Notes: generated by a model from the letters alone, not told the origin. Counted from the stretch's first letter, positions 52,894 to 63,043 are shown. The stretch is 64,000 nt of DNA from an uncultured Tenacibaculum sp. (GCF_947499065.1 NZ_CANMMT010000006.1:124001-188000), one strand, 5' to 3'. A program made the numbers and translations.

Positions 52894-53759
52894 GTAATTA
52901 ATATTGCTGAGCTAACATAAGCAAATGCTTCTAGTAAACCAGCTCCAATATTTGGTTTTTCTTGGTTAATTATTTCGTCTGTTAGTGTTCTTCCTGGAAG
53001 TAAAATTTTGTCAGTTAAGAAACGCATTATAGGTAATAAGATAATTCCTAAAACGGTTTGTAAACTAACATCGATTAAAGTAGTGGTCCAATCAATAAAA
53101 GGGTCTAATAAGGCGTTCATAATTACAATTCCTATCGCTAAGATTGCACCTCCAAAGCTTATTCCAACAGCAACATTATCTTTTTCAATATGATCATGTA
53201 CATCAAAACGAATCCATAAAGTGAAGATTTTTGAAGCAATAATTAGCATAATATTTCCAATAACCCAGTAACTAATAAAGGTGAGTATTCCTTCTTGAAA
53301 ACTTTCAGATTCTCCAATAAGAGCTCCATGTAATATTAAAGCGTTTGCAGTGTAGATACAAGCTTCTATAACTCCTGTACCTTCGTTTTTATCTTCAACA
53401 ATTTCCTTTTTAATATCAAATTTTGGTAAAATTAGCTTGTTGCTAATTAGAATTGAAATATGAAGTAAAACAATACCAATAAGGCTATAGGTACCAATGT
53501 GAAATAAATCTGTATAAAAATCAACGCTTTCTCCAATAATTGCACCTCCTAGAATTATAACTAATCCTACAAAATAACCTGTATAGGATAGAATAAAAGC
53601 AAAATTGTCTTTTTCAACAAGTTCATGTGCAATATTGATTTTCTTATTTATTAAGCTATAAATTAACTTTCCTAAATAAAAGATAATAAAAGCAGAAAGT
53701 ACATAGCCTAAAGAGTGTCCTAGGCTAATGATGTCTATATATTCGGTTAGGTTTTCCAT
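52881..53759 (-). CDS. Tandem-DUF350 integral membrane protein
   Basis: The 292-aa protein has about eight membrane helices in two similar halves, each with an EKDN segment (VEKDNFAFILSYTGYFVG and IEKDNVAVGISFGGAILA) and an E-A-YxxxAL/I helix. These are hallmarks of a duplicated DUF350 domain (as in YjfL). The function is unknown, but DUF350 genes recur with PspA, polyamine and channel genes. It lies 28 bases after the lipoprotein gene. Confidence 0.9.
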   Translation of the reverse strand: MENLTEYIDIISLGHSLGYVLSAFIIFYLGKLIYSLINKKINIAHELVEKDNFAFILSYTGYFVGLVIILGGAIIGESVDFYTDLFHIGTYSLIGIVLLHISILISNKLILPKFDIKKEIVEDKNEGTGVIEACIYTANALILHGALIGESESFQEGILTFISYWVIGNIMLIIASKIFTLWIRFDVHDHIEKDNVAVGISFGGAILAIGIVIMNALLDPFIDWTTTLIDVSLQTVLGIILLPIMRFLTDKILLPGRTLTDEIINQEKPNIGAGLLEAFAYVSSAILITWSI

Positions 53760-53787
53760 TTGTGTTTTAATCTTTTTAAGTTAGTTG

Positions 53788-54612
53788 TTATTTACCAAAG
53801 CCTCCGCTTCTTGAACGAGAAGATGATCTGCTATATCTAGAACTGCTTCTGCTTCTTTTGCTATAACTTTTACTAGAAGTATAGCCTCTTGATCGCATAT
53901 TAGAAGCACTTCTGCTAACTTTTGAATTTACCTTGCTTTTAAACGTTTGTGGCTTTTTTGCCCAAGAAGTATTTTTATTTCCTGTAGAATTTGTTCCGTA
54001 TTTGCTAGAACCTCCATAATATGATTTTTTATTACGATAGTTTCTGTTGTAATCATTCCAGTCTCTTCTAGGGTAGCCATATCCATAACCGTATCTTGGT
54101 CCGAAGAATAAATCAGAAAATAATCGATAACGTCCATAAAAAGCCCAAAAAGAACTTCCGTCGCTATGGGTTCTCCATTCTCCGTATTTAGGATTTCCTA
54201 CATAATTGTTTACTCCAGCTGGAGCAGAGTTTTTATCTAATTTTCCATTTTTCTTACTTAGAATAGTCATCCCTAAATCATTTTGATGCTCTTCAAAAGT
54301 TATAGGAGAAACTTCCTTCCAATCTGTGTCAATAATTTTAATATCGGTAGGTTCAGCTAAACTATCTTTTAACTGTTCAATAGATAGGTTTGGTTGTTTT
54401 TCTTCAATTAAAATTCGATACTTATGAAAATATTTATCGGTATCTTCTTTGTAGTCCATATCGGCTAAAATGACACTGTAATCATTTTTGTCAATGTATT
54501 TAGTGATGATATTATCGATAGGAGATTTTACAAATTTTGGTTTTCTTTCAGTACCACAAGAACTTATTAAAAAACTAATGGTTAATAGAAATAAATAGTT
54601 GATAAGTCGCAT
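53788..54612 (-). CDS. Lipoprotein with Arg/Ser-rich C-terminal tail
   Basis: The 274-aa protein has a lipoprotein signal (MRLINYLFLLTISFLISSCG, lipobox Cys19). A domain of about 110 residues follows, then a Gly/Tyr/Arg segment near 170-195 (FGPRYGYGYGYPRRDW) and a low-complexity Arg/Ser tail that resembles SR dipeptide repeats (KRSRSSSRYSRSSSRSRSG). The tail is strongly basic and could bind anionic lipids, LPS or nucleic acid in the periplasm. It follows the DUF4178 gene by three bases. Family unknown to me. Confidence 0.78.
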   Translation of the reverse strand: MRLINYLFLLTISFLISSCGTERKPKFVKSPIDNIITKYIDKNDYSVILADMDYKEDTDKYFHKYRILIEEKQPNLSIEQLKDSLAEPTDIKIIDTDWKEVSPITFEEHQNDLGMTILSKKNGKLDKNSAPAGVNNYVGNPKYGEWRTHSDGSSFWAFYGRYRLFSDLFFGPRYGYGYGYPRRDWNDYNRNYRNKKSYYGGSSKYGTNSTGNKNTSWAKKPQTFKSKVNSKVSRSASNMRSRGYTSSKSYSKRSRSSSRYSRSSSRSRSGGFGK

Positions 54613-54615
54613 AGT

Positions 54616-55170
54616 TTATTCGTTGTATGATGGTAAAATATTACTAATTTCAAATGGTTTAAGTATTTTTCCAATACTTACTTCAAAGTCATTTTCGTCC
54701 CATTGTTCAATGGTTAAACATTTTTCTTCGTCTTCATCTAAGTAGTAAAAAGAAATAAGTTCTTCCCAGTTTTCGTTTTCTACATTTCTATAGTATCCTG
54801 GAGACTCTTCGTCCAAGTAATAAGTAATATTTTGATGTGTAATTTTTTTTGGAGGTTTTCCATTAGTGTCAATATAGTCGGTAACAGTTTCTCCTAGTTT
54901 TCTGTATTTTAATTCTTCTGAAAGAGAAATGATAAGGTCATCATCTTCTTCTATATGAAGAAATCGTTTCTTTCCTTTAGATTCAATTACAAATTCTCTT
55001 GAGAAATGATTGTTTCCCCAATCATATTCAGACATTTTGGTAACTGTCCAAGTTTCTAAATCGTAATCTAATAGATAACCGTTTTCTAAATCGGTTACTT
55101 TGATGTTAATTGGGTCGTAATGTTTTTCTTCTTCTTTTTTATTGCTTTTGAATAAATCAAAAAATCCCAT
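54616..55170 (-). CDS. DUF4178 domain protein
   Basis: The 184-aa soluble protein matches the DUF4178 pattern: GYLLDYDLETWTVTKMSEYDW early, then REFVIESKGKKRFLHIEEDD and LTIEQWDENDFEVSIGKIL. It is beta-rich and acidic. DUF4178 proteins regularly accompany DUF350 and aminopropyltransferase genes; no activity is established. It is 15 bases after the large ATPase gene and three before the lipoprotein gene. Confidence 0.85.
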   Translation of the reverse strand: MGFFDLFKSNKKEEEKHYDPINIKVTDLENGYLLDYDLETWTVTKMSEYDWGNNHFSREFVIESKGKKRFLHIEEDDDLIISLSEELKYRKLGETVTDYIDTNGKPPKKITHQNITYYLDEESPGYYRNVENENWEELISFYYLDEDEEKCLTIEQWDENDFEVSIGKILKPFEISNILPSYNE

Positions 55171-55185
55171 AGTAGTAGGTTGTAG

Positions 55186-58100
55186 TTAGTTTTTATTTTC
55201 TAATCCTTTCTGTAAAACAGATTTTATTCCTTCCAAATTTTCTGTAAATGCCATCATTTGACTTAGAATTTGTGTCATTTCATTTTTGTTTCCTAAACCA
55301 TTTAGTTTGTTGTTTTTAAGGAAAATCTTCTTAATATCGTCCCAACGTTCTTGTTCTTCTTTAGATTGAGAGCTAATCAATTCTTTATATTTTAAGAGAT
55401 TGGCTTCAGCTGCTGAGGTTAGGGTTTGTGATTCACTTTCGTAATGAGATAATAACAAACGTCCTAATTCATCTTGATTCATGATAGGAACAATTTTAGC
55501 AACTAATTTGTTCATGTCACGATACGAACCTTGTAGTTTGAATGAAGGCTCAGTTCTATAACTGTCTTCCATTGCTGCTGATTGAATATAGGTTTGATTC
55601 ACTTTTAAAATAGTATCTCTGATTGTAATCACTTTTTCAAGAACTGCAATGTAATCTTGCACTTCTTGTTTGGTGTGATTTCCTTTTAAGTTAATCTCCT
55701 GTGTATTATTTTCCACTTTGTCAATTAGCGTGTAAACATCATCAAAATACTTACTACTTAGTTGGTGTAAAACAGGGTTAGAGGTTAAAGAATTTTCTAT
55801 TAAACTTAATTTAAATAAATGTGCTGTATCACCTATAATATCTCCTAAATTGTATATATCTGCTCTGTTAGCAAGCATGTCTGGTATTTGGAATCTGTCA
55901 CCGCTTTCGGTATAAGGGTTTCCTGCCATAATAACACAAAACTTTTTCCCTCTTAAATCGTAGGTTTTAGATTTTCCATTGTAAATACCTTCTATTTTTC
56001 TTGTTCCGTCGGAAAGAGAAATAAACTTTTGTAAAAACTCTGGATTACAGTGTTGGATGTCATCTAGATATAACATTACATTGTCTCCCATTTCAAAAGC
56101 TAAGTTTAATTTTTTTAACTCTTCTCTTGATGCTGAGTTGTTAGCAGACATTGGGTCTACAGAAGTCACTTCATGACCAATTGCAGGACCATTAATTTTC
56201 ATAAATACCAATCCTAATCGGTTTGATATGTATTCCATTAAGGTAGTTTTACCATACCCAGGAGGAGAAATTAATAATAGCATACCCATTCTATCGGTAC
56301 GTTTATTGTCTCCAACTGTTCCTAATTGTTTAGCAAGGTTGTCACCAATTAGAGGGAAGTAAACTTGGTCTATCAGTTTATTTCTTACAAAAGAAGAAAG
56401 TACTCTTGGTTTGAATTCTTCTAATTTTAATTCTTCTTTTAATTCTTCTGTAACTTGATGTTTTGCTTCTCTATATTTTATAAAGTTAGGTACTTCATTT
56501 TGATTAAATTGTGTAAGCTCTTCAATGAAGTTATGATAGTCAAACTCAATAGTATTTTCGTTAATTGTTGAATGGTTACCTTTTAATCCTTCTAATACTT
56601 GTTTTGGATGAACATTAATAGGGTTTAAAGCTGATAGATTTTCAAATAGTAATAATACTACGACTTCATTTATATAATTAATTTCAGTAGGAGCCTTTTC
56701 TATAATGAAGGAACTTACCCATTGTTTCGCTAATTGAATTTTATCGGTGTACTCTTCGAGCTTTTCTGTACTTGCTTTAAATTTATGAAGAGCATTTTGC
56801 CTATCTAAAGTTTTAATAAATGTCTCTTTTAAAACTAGTGCTTCCGGACTTGTGTGAAAAGTATTGTTGCTCTTTAATTCATTGAATAAGTACCTAGCAA
56901 TAACTTTAGATTGGTCATTTGAAAAAAGCTGTGTTTTTTCTGAAAAACTATTTAAATAATCAGTTAAGTCATCAATAATGAAGTCATAAGCAGTGCTATT
57001 TGGAAACACAGCTAAAACTTCACCAGAAGCCTTAATTGAAGTATTGTAGTTTGTTTTTTGTTCTTCGGTTAATGAGTTCCAGAAATATTGAGCAAAGGCT
57101 CTTACGTCTGGAGTAAAAGTTAGTAATCCAAGTTCGTGATGTTTATGTACTAATGTGTGTAATATTTTTGCAGCATCAACATCATGAACACCTTTTATAT
57201 AGCCTTCAGCATAAGAATTGCTACTTTCTTTTCTGATTAAATTTAGTAGCTCTTCTTCGGTAAGGTTGATTAATTCTTCTTCTTTAAATTTATTGAATAA
57301 TTTAAAAGCTAGGAATGAAGATCTATAAACAGTGTTGTTTTCTGAAACTAATTCTTGGTCCCAATATTTTTTTGAATTAAGTAAGATTTCATTTGAAACT
57401 TTTTCGTAAAAATCGGTTCCAGTTAAGTGGTAGTATAACTCTTCGTTTTTGTAAACAATAGTAAGGTCGAGTAATTGTTTGTTTACCCCAAATTTGTGCT
57501 TTCCTAATTTGATTACATTTTCACCGTCTTCGTAAAGTTCTTGCTTGTCTTTTAGTTTTCTAAGTGCATCTTCTTTTGCAACTTTTAATTGCGTTTCTAT
57601 AGCTTCTGCTTTACCGATATCGTCTAATTCTTTTAGTTGACTAATAATGTCTCTAACTTTATTAATCATTAAGTCAGCAGCAAAATACCCGTTGATGTCT
57701 TCAGTTGAATTGAAAGTAAGTGCTTTTTTGCTTACACCTTTTAAAATTCTTTCTGAAGCTGTTTGTAGCGCTACAGTTTTTTTGTTTCTTTTTTCAATTA
57801 AGCTGTTCTTTCTGTTATCGAAAGCGGCATGAACTTCTTCTCTTTTTTCAATAATCAAAGTAATAAACTCTTCAAAATCGGCAAATTTTCCTTCTAGCTC
57901 TTCAAGTTGAATAGCTGTTTTGGTTAAGAATTCATCACATTTTTCAGGTGTATTAGCAATGTCTATGTAATTGATGATACTTTGGTCAATTAGCTTTAAC
58001 TGTGCATTAAAATCGGCCTTAGCTTCTTTGCTTCCTAAGCTTTTGATGCTATTCTTAATTCCAGATTTTAACTGGTTTAATGTCGCAAAAATCAATGAGA

Positions 58101-60048
58101 TGTTATCAATAATCTTAGTAGATTGTGAAGTGTCTTCGATTTCTAAATTTGAAACAATATCAATTAGCATCTCTAAATCGGAAGTAATCTGATTAACTTC
58201 TTTCTCTAGAGCTTTGGCGTCTATTACCTTTTTAATATTTGGTAAAGCTTCTTCTTTTTCTGAAACTCTCTTATGGTAAGGTTCTAATGCTTTATCGTTT
58301 AAAAGAAACTGAACACAACGTTTAGAAATAAGGTTGTTTTGTTCGGCAACTTGCTCTTCTAATTCTTTTAAGAGATTTGCATTTATATATCGAATATCAT
58401 GTAAGCTAATTACTTCTCCTCGTAAGGTTCGTAATTGATTCAACAGAACAACAAAGTCGTCAATAGATTTAAAAGAAGTACTTTTTATTTTGCTGAATAA
58501 CTCATCAGATTTCTGATTAATGTTTTTAGTTTCCTTTTCAGCTTGTTTTTTTAGTTGAACTACCTTCTCAAACTCTTCAATAGCAGCATTTGCAGCTTCA
58601 TTTATTTGAGCAATAGGAATGTTTAACTGTGAAGTTTCTTTTTCAGGTAACCAGTAATAAGTGTCGTTTATATCTTTTGATATTTTGGCAATATCGTTGT
58701 ATAAGCCTGTATAATTATCTTCTTTATTTAATAGGTTGATTAATTCGTGACACTCTGCCATGGCGCGAACAATATCTTTATTACCTATTTTGTATAATAA
58801 TGTATTTTCATGTTGTGAAGGCATAAAATCTCCTTTCAAATACGGAGTTTGCCAAATTTGAACTACATGATGTTTTGTTTGTTCATTTTCTGTTTTAAAA
58901 TAACAAAGTTCTCCATTTTGTAATACAGTAAAACCATTACAAATTATTGGGGTTTTAACTTCTTGTTCTATGATGTTGTACGACATTAAAATGTATAAAC
59001 CACGGATGGTTGCATAAAATACATATAAGAAGTCTTCTCCATTAGGAGATACTATTTTTTCTTGGAATTTTACTTCCTTAGCATCGTTTTCAAAAAGTTT
59101 ATATTCTCCAGTTTGTAGGTAATATCCGTTGGGAAATATAATACCATGGTCATCTGGTAACTGAACAGCAGTGTCTTTAATGCTGTCTATTTTTTGAACT
59201 TCCTGAAGTTTGTGGTTGTAAACAAAATAACGAGATGGTTCTTGAAATGGTTTCACTTCTAGGGTAATTAGATTTCCTAAATTACCATATCTGAATTGAC
59301 CATCGTCTAATGTTTGATCTATATGTTCAACAGGTTCAGAAAGAATTCCTCTTCCTTCATCTGTGTTGTCTTCAATTTTAATAGTTAAATCTCCTCCAAT
59401 AGTTTCTACAAAAATCTTATCTAAAATAGATACATGAGAGTAGGTTCCATAGCGGTGCATATCACGAGTTACTTCCTGCCATTTAAACTCGTGTTGTGTA
59501 GGGAATTTATATTCGTGTTCACTTCTATTATCAATATATTGAAGACTATTTTCGTTGATAAGCCATTTAAAAGCTTTAATATCGTTTTTGTTTTCGCTTA
59601 ACTGAAAAACCATGTATAGGTAATTTCCAATTACAGCAAATTTTGAGAAAATAGTATTTCTATAATATTTATAAAGATTGGTAAAGTCATCAATAAAAAT
59701 AGAATCGTTTAATAAATCTAAAGATTGAATGTGAAAACGTTGGTCTTTAAATTCATAAATACTAAACACATCCGATAGTTTGATGTCTGTTCTTAATCCG
59801 AAGTGAACATTGTACCCGAAAATAGAGATGTTGCCTAAAGAAACGATATCTCTGGCAATACAATTGTTTTCGGTGTTAATTCTATCATTAGCAATTAATT
59901 TGGTTTCTATAGCTCCAAAAACATGTTTTCTATCCTCATTTAGGGTATGTAATCTTTCTTGTAGGTCTTGCTTTTGTTTTTGCAATCTACTTTGAATGAT
60001 TTCATAGGTGCCGCCATCTAATTGCTGTGCATTGTTTTGGTTTTCCAT
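55186..60048 (-). CDS. Giant AAA+ ATPase with DUF3686-type N-terminus ('DNA repair ATPase' family)
   Basis: The 1620-aa protein combines an N-terminal propeller-like DUF3686 region (about residues 1-430) with a long coiled-coil/helical middle (430-880) and a further helical region. Near residues 1230-1480 lies an AAA+ module with Walker A SPPGYGKTTLMEY, Walker B NVMLYLDDIQHC and a sensor-1-like VIMAGNPYTESGDRF. Annotation of the family as DNA repair is weakly supported; the membrane-stress neighbours argue for a remodelling ATPase working with PspA/flotillin-type proteins. It starts a separate transcript after the flotillin terminator. No signal peptide. Confidence 0.9.
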   Translation of the reverse strand: MENQNNAQQLDGGTYEIIQSRLQKQKQDLQERLHTLNEDRKHVFGAIETKLIANDRINTENNCIARDIVSLGNISIFGYNVHFGLRTDIKLSDVFSIYEFKDQRFHIQSLDLLNDSIFIDDFTNLYKYYRNTIFSKFAVIGNYLYMVFQLSENKNDIKAFKWLINENSLQYIDNRSEHEYKFPTQHEFKWQEVTRDMHRYGTYSHVSILDKIFVETIGGDLTIKIEDNTDEGRGILSEPVEHIDQTLDDGQFRYGNLGNLITLEVKPFQEPSRYFVYNHKLQEVQKIDSIKDTAVQLPDDHGIIFPNGYYLQTGEYKLFENDAKEVKFQEKIVSPNGEDFLYVFYATIRGLYILMSYNIIEQEVKTPIICNGFTVLQNGELCYFKTENEQTKHHVVQIWQTPYLKGDFMPSQHENTLLYKIGNKDIVRAMAECHELINLLNKEDNYTGLYNDIAKISKDINDTYYWLPEKETSQLNIPIAQINEAANAAIEEFEKVVQLKKQAEKETKNINQKSDELFSKIKSTSFKSIDDFVVLLNQLRTLRGEVISLHDIRYINANLLKELEEQVAEQNNLISKRCVQFLLNDKALEPYHKRVSEKEEALPNIKKVIDAKALEKEVNQITSDLEMLIDIVSNLEIEDTSQSTKIIDNISLIFATLNQLKSGIKNSIKSLGSKEAKADFNAQLKLIDQSIINYIDIANTPEKCDEFLTKTAIQLEELEGKFADFEEFITLIIEKREEVHAAFDNRKNSLIEKRNKKTVALQTASERILKGVSKKALTFNSTEDINGYFAADLMINKVRDIISQLKELDDIGKAEAIETQLKVAKEDALRKLKDKQELYEDGENVIKLGKHKFGVNKQLLDLTIVYKNEELYYHLTGTDFYEKVSNEILLNSKKYWDQELVSENNTVYRSSFLAFKLFNKFKEEELINLTEEELLNLIRKESSNSYAEGYIKGVHDVDAAKILHTLVHKHHELGLLTFTPDVRAFAQYFWNSLTEEQKTNYNTSIKASGEVLAVFPNSTAYDFIIDDLTDYLNSFSEKTQLFSNDQSKVIARYLFNELKSNNTFHTSPEALVLKETFIKTLDRQNALHKFKASTEKLEEYTDKIQLAKQWVSSFIIEKAPTEINYINEVVVLLLFENLSALNPINVHPKQVLEGLKGNHSTINENTIEFDYHNFIEELTQFNQNEVPNFIKYREAKHQVTEELKEELKLEEFKPRVLSSFVRNKLIDQVYFPLIGDNLAKQLGTVGDNKRTDRMGMLLLISPPGYGKTTLMEYISNRLGLVFMKINGPAIGHEVTSVDPMSANNSASREELKKLNLAFEMGDNVMLYLDDIQHCNPEFLQKFISLSDGTRKIEGIYNGKSKTYDLRGKKFCVIMAGNPYTESGDRFQIPDMLANRADIYNLGDIIGDTAHLFKLSLIENSLTSNPVLHQLSSKYFDDVYTLIDKVENNTQEINLKGNHTKQEVQDYIAVLEKVITIRDTILKVNQTYIQSAAMEDSYRTEPSFKLQGSYRDMNKLVAKIVPIMNQDELGRLLLSHYESESQTLTSAAEANLLKYKELISSQSKEEQERWDDIKKIFLKNNKLNGLGNKNEMTQILSQMMAFTENLEGIKSVLQKGLENKN

Positions 60049-60136
60049 GTACTTTTAAAAGTGTGGTTTTAAATAAATAGAAACAATAAAATATTAGGTG
60101 TATGTATGACACCATAATTTTCTTGTTATAAAATAA

Positions 60137-60177
60137 CTAAGAAAACAAAGAGTTTATCGATGTGATAAACTCTTTGT
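60137..60177 (-). terminator. Terminator between flotillin and ATPase genes
   Basis: ACAAAGAGTTTATC (60145-60158) pairs perfectly with GATAAACTCTTTGT (60164-60177). On the minus strand the stem is followed by TTTTCTTA, so it ends the DUF2170-PspA-YqiJ-flotillin transcript ahead of the giant ATPase gene. Confidence 0.8.
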
Positions 60178-60186
60178 AAAAGTTGT

Positions 60187-62295
60187 TTATGATAACTTTT
60201 GGTTAGATAAACCTAATCCTTTTGCTAAATTGAATAGGTTACTAAAAAGGTTTTCATCATCTGAACTAGTTGCTTTTCCTTTTAAGTCCATTAAAAGGTT
60301 GGCCACTGTTAAGTTTTTAATGTCTTCAGAAGAAATTCCGTATTTGGTAGCAAAGTCTTTTACTTTGTCTAATAGGTTACCTTTTACATCATCACTTCCT
60401 AAAATAGCATCTTTTACATCTTGAATGTTGTCACTGTGTTGTACTAGTCTATCAAACCCTTTAGCCTTGGTAATTTGCCCAATGATTTGATCGAAGAACA
60501 TAGTTTCACCACCAACAATATCAATATTAGCAGCTTTCAATGCGTCACCAATAACTTGTGCTTGTGCATCTGCAATATCTTTCTGAACATTAATGTGAGC
60601 TAAATCTACTTTTAATTCTTTTTCTAAGCGTAGCTTGAATTCTTCGTGTTCTTTACCAACACCGTCAAGTTTCTTCATTGCTTCCGCTTTTTCTTCAATT
60701 CCAGCTGCTTCAGCTAAAGCAATCTCTTTGTCACCAGTAGCTTGTGCTAACGCTTTTTCTTTGATAACTTCCGCTTCTGCAATTCCTTCTTCTTTAAGGG
60801 CTTCTGCTTTTGCTAAAGTTCCAGCTGCTTCAGCTTTTGCTTTTTTCTCAATGATTGTAGCTTCTACTAATCCTTGACGTTCGTTAGCATCTGCTTTAGC
60901 ATGCATTACTTGTGCTTCAGACATACCAATAGTAGCTTCTTCTTTAGCTTTAGCTTCAGCTAATGTTTTTCTAGCTTCAGCTTCTTTTTCACTTGCTTCT
61001 TTTTGAGCTTGTGCATGGATGTTAATTTCTTCTGCTTTTTGCTTAGCAGCTTCTTTTTCTGCTTCTGCTAGCTTAATTCGCTTAATTAATTGCTCTTGAG
61101 CGGACTTCTCAGCTAAAGTAATAGCAACTTGCTTTTCACGATCGGCACCTTTAAAAGCTTCGATGTCTTTCATGTTTTCTTGCTCTTCAACAACACCTTT
61201 CTCTAGCATTACTCTGTCGCGAATTACATCTTGAATGTTCTTCTTCTCAACTTCTACAACTTTCTCTTTTTCAATTTGAGCAAGTGTAACAATACGCTCA
61301 CGTTCTGTAGCTTCTAAAGCTCTGTCTTTTTCTACTCTTTCTGTTTCAACAGCTTCAGTACGTATTTTGTTTTTCTCTGCAACAATGATTTGACGTTGCA
61401 TGTTTTCTTCTGCAACCTGTACCTTTTCTTCAGTAGCAATTCTAGCAGTTTCAGATTTTAAACGTTCTTCTTCAGCTACTTTTAAAGTCTCTGCTTCTTC
61501 ACGAGCTTTTATGTTAGCAATTTCTCTTTTTTGTTGCTCTTCTTTTTCTGCTAATTGTTTATCTAGCTCTAAGATAGCTTCTCTAGCTTCTACATCTTGT
61601 TTACGGATAACTTTTTCTTCATCACGCTTAATTAAGTTAGATTTTACATTTTGTGCAGCTGTTAATTCAGTAATTTTCTTGATACCTTCAGAATCTAAAA
61701 TATTATCAGCTTTTAAATATTGAACATCAGTTTGTTCTAAATAATCAATAGCACAATCATCTAAAACATATCCATTTAAATCTTTTCTAATAAGCTCCAT
61801 GATTTCGTCTCTAAACTCCATACGAGCCTCGTATAAATCCACAAAATCGAATTTTTTACCTACAGTTTTTAAAGCTTCGGAAAATTTTGCTCCAAAAAGT
61901 TCTTCTAAAGTAGAGATGTTAGAAGCTCTTTCACAACCAATGGTTTGCGCTACTTCTATAATGTCGTCTTTAGATTTATTAACTCGTAAAAAGAAAGCGA
62001 CTTTAATATCTGCACGCATATTGTCTTTACAAATAAGACCATCATCGCCTAAACGTTCAATTTCGATTTTTTTAACCGAAATATCCATAACTTCTACTTT
62101 GTGTAGAACTGGAATCACATACATTCCTTTATCAAATGCTACTGCAGTACCTCCAAAACCAGTTTTAACTAAGGCTTCTCCCTGAGGGATTTTTTTATAG
62201 AACATTGCTATAACTGCAATGAAGACTATAAATAAAAATAAAAGACCTACAACAGCTATAATGGCAATTTGTGCTCCATTACTTAATGTATCCAT
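60187..62295 (-). CDS. Flotillin-like (SPFH/band 7) membrane protein, YqiK-type
   Basis: The 702-aa protein has one N-terminal membrane helix (about residues 10-33) and an SPFH/band-7 domain to about residue 210 (KIPQGEALVKTGFGG; MDISVKKIEIERLGDDG). A very long Ala/Glu/Lys coiled coil (about 220-590) and a helical C-terminal domain follow. Flotillins organise membrane microdomains and are partners of YqiJ/NfeD-type proteins. The gene is 19 bases after the YqiJ-like gene, the same pairing as E. coli yqiJK. Confidence 0.93.
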   Translation of the reverse strand: MDTLSNGAQIAIIAVVGLLFLFIVFIAVIAMFYKKIPQGEALVKTGFGGTAVAFDKGMYVIPVLHKVEVMDISVKKIEIERLGDDGLICKDNMRADIKVAFFLRVNKSKDDIIEVAQTIGCERASNISTLEELFGAKFSEALKTVGKKFDFVDLYEARMEFRDEIMELIRKDLNGYVLDDCAIDYLEQTDVQYLKADNILDSEGIKKITELTAAQNVKSNLIKRDEEKVIRKQDVEAREAILELDKQLAEKEEQQKREIANIKAREEAETLKVAEEERLKSETARIATEEKVQVAEENMQRQIIVAEKNKIRTEAVETERVEKDRALEATERERIVTLAQIEKEKVVEVEKKNIQDVIRDRVMLEKGVVEEQENMKDIEAFKGADREKQVAITLAEKSAQEQLIKRIKLAEAEKEAAKQKAEEINIHAQAQKEASEKEAEARKTLAEAKAKEEATIGMSEAQVMHAKADANERQGLVEATIIEKKAKAEAAGTLAKAEALKEEGIAEAEVIKEKALAQATGDKEIALAEAAGIEEKAEAMKKLDGVGKEHEEFKLRLEKELKVDLAHINVQKDIADAQAQVIGDALKAANIDIVGGETMFFDQIIGQITKAKGFDRLVQHSDNIQDVKDAILGSDDVKGNLLDKVKDFATKYGISSEDIKNLTVANLLMDLKGKATSSDDENLFSNLFNLAKGLGLSNQKLS

Positions 62296-62314
62296 AAAAT
62301 TTAATTGTTATTAG

Positions 62315-63043
62315 TTAGTTATTATTTTCATAGTGTTGAACCAGGTATAAGTTGTCTCCTTTTACTTGGTTTATTATTATTATATTCTCATCCATGTTTA
62401 TTGGTTTTCCATCAATAGATTTTACATAAACAATAATTGGACTTGATTCTATTTTTATTTTTGCTTTTCCAACGCGTTCGTTTTTTATGTTTGTTTCTAA
62501 AACTCCAACTCTTCCAATTAAATCAATAGAGTTAACTCCTTTTTTACTAAAATTTTTAAAGAAAGACTTAAAAGGAGTTGTACCTATTTTTGTTACTATT
62601 AAAGAAGGAATAATAGCTAAAAAGAAAATAATAAAACCGAAACTGTTATTATAACTGTTGGTTAAGTTAGTTATGAAAACGGTTAAAAACCACCAAGAAA
62701 AAATCCAAAAAGTGAATGTGAACATAAATGGCAATCCAACAAAGTTGAAATATACCAAAGCTACTTGCCACCATTTTAAATCCTTTTTTCTGTCTTTTAT
62801 GATGTCCTGATGTTTTACTTCTGCATTTGAAACGTCTTCAATAGATATATTACCACTATCAAGACTGGTTTCAGTATCTATGTCAAAGTCGCTATCAATA
62901 TCAACGTCAACTTCTACATCAAAGTCTAAATCGAAATCAATTCCTGAAAGCATTGTTAGCAACCAGTATAAAACTAAAATAATTAGTAATACGGTTAGTG
63001 AAATGTTTACAGGGGAAAAAAGTATATCAGTTAATTCAACCAT
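62315..63043 (-). CDS. YqiJ/NfeD-like OB-fold membrane protein with Asp-rich linker
   Basis: The 242-aa protein has an N-terminal membrane helix (about residues 12-32) and a strongly acidic linker of alternating Asp and hydrophobic residues (DFDLDFDVEVDVDIDSDFDI near 36-55). Two more helices (about 92-150) precede a C-terminal OB-fold of NfeD/YqiJ type (LIGRVGVLETNIKNERVGKA). It forms the usual partner of the flotillin encoded downstream. Confidence 0.82.
   Translation of the reverse strand: MVELTDILFSPVNISLTVLLIILVLYWLLTMLSGIDFDLDFDVEVDVDIDSDFDIDTETSLDSGNISIEDVSNAEVKHQDIIKDRKKDLKWWQVALVYFNFVGLPFMFTFTFWIFSWWFLTVFITNLTNSYNNSFGFIIFFLAIIPSLIVTKIGTTPFKSFFKNFSKKGVNSIDLIGRVGVLETNIKNERVGKAKIKIESSPIIVYVKSIDGKPINMDENIIIINQVKGDNLYLVQHYENNN

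Noticed and set aside
60635..61723. Ser/Ala-rich plus-strand ORFs opposite the flotillin coiled coil
   Set aside because: They are antisense to a strongly coding Ala/Glu/Lys coiled coil, which naturally gives stop-free complementary frames; composition is not protein-like.
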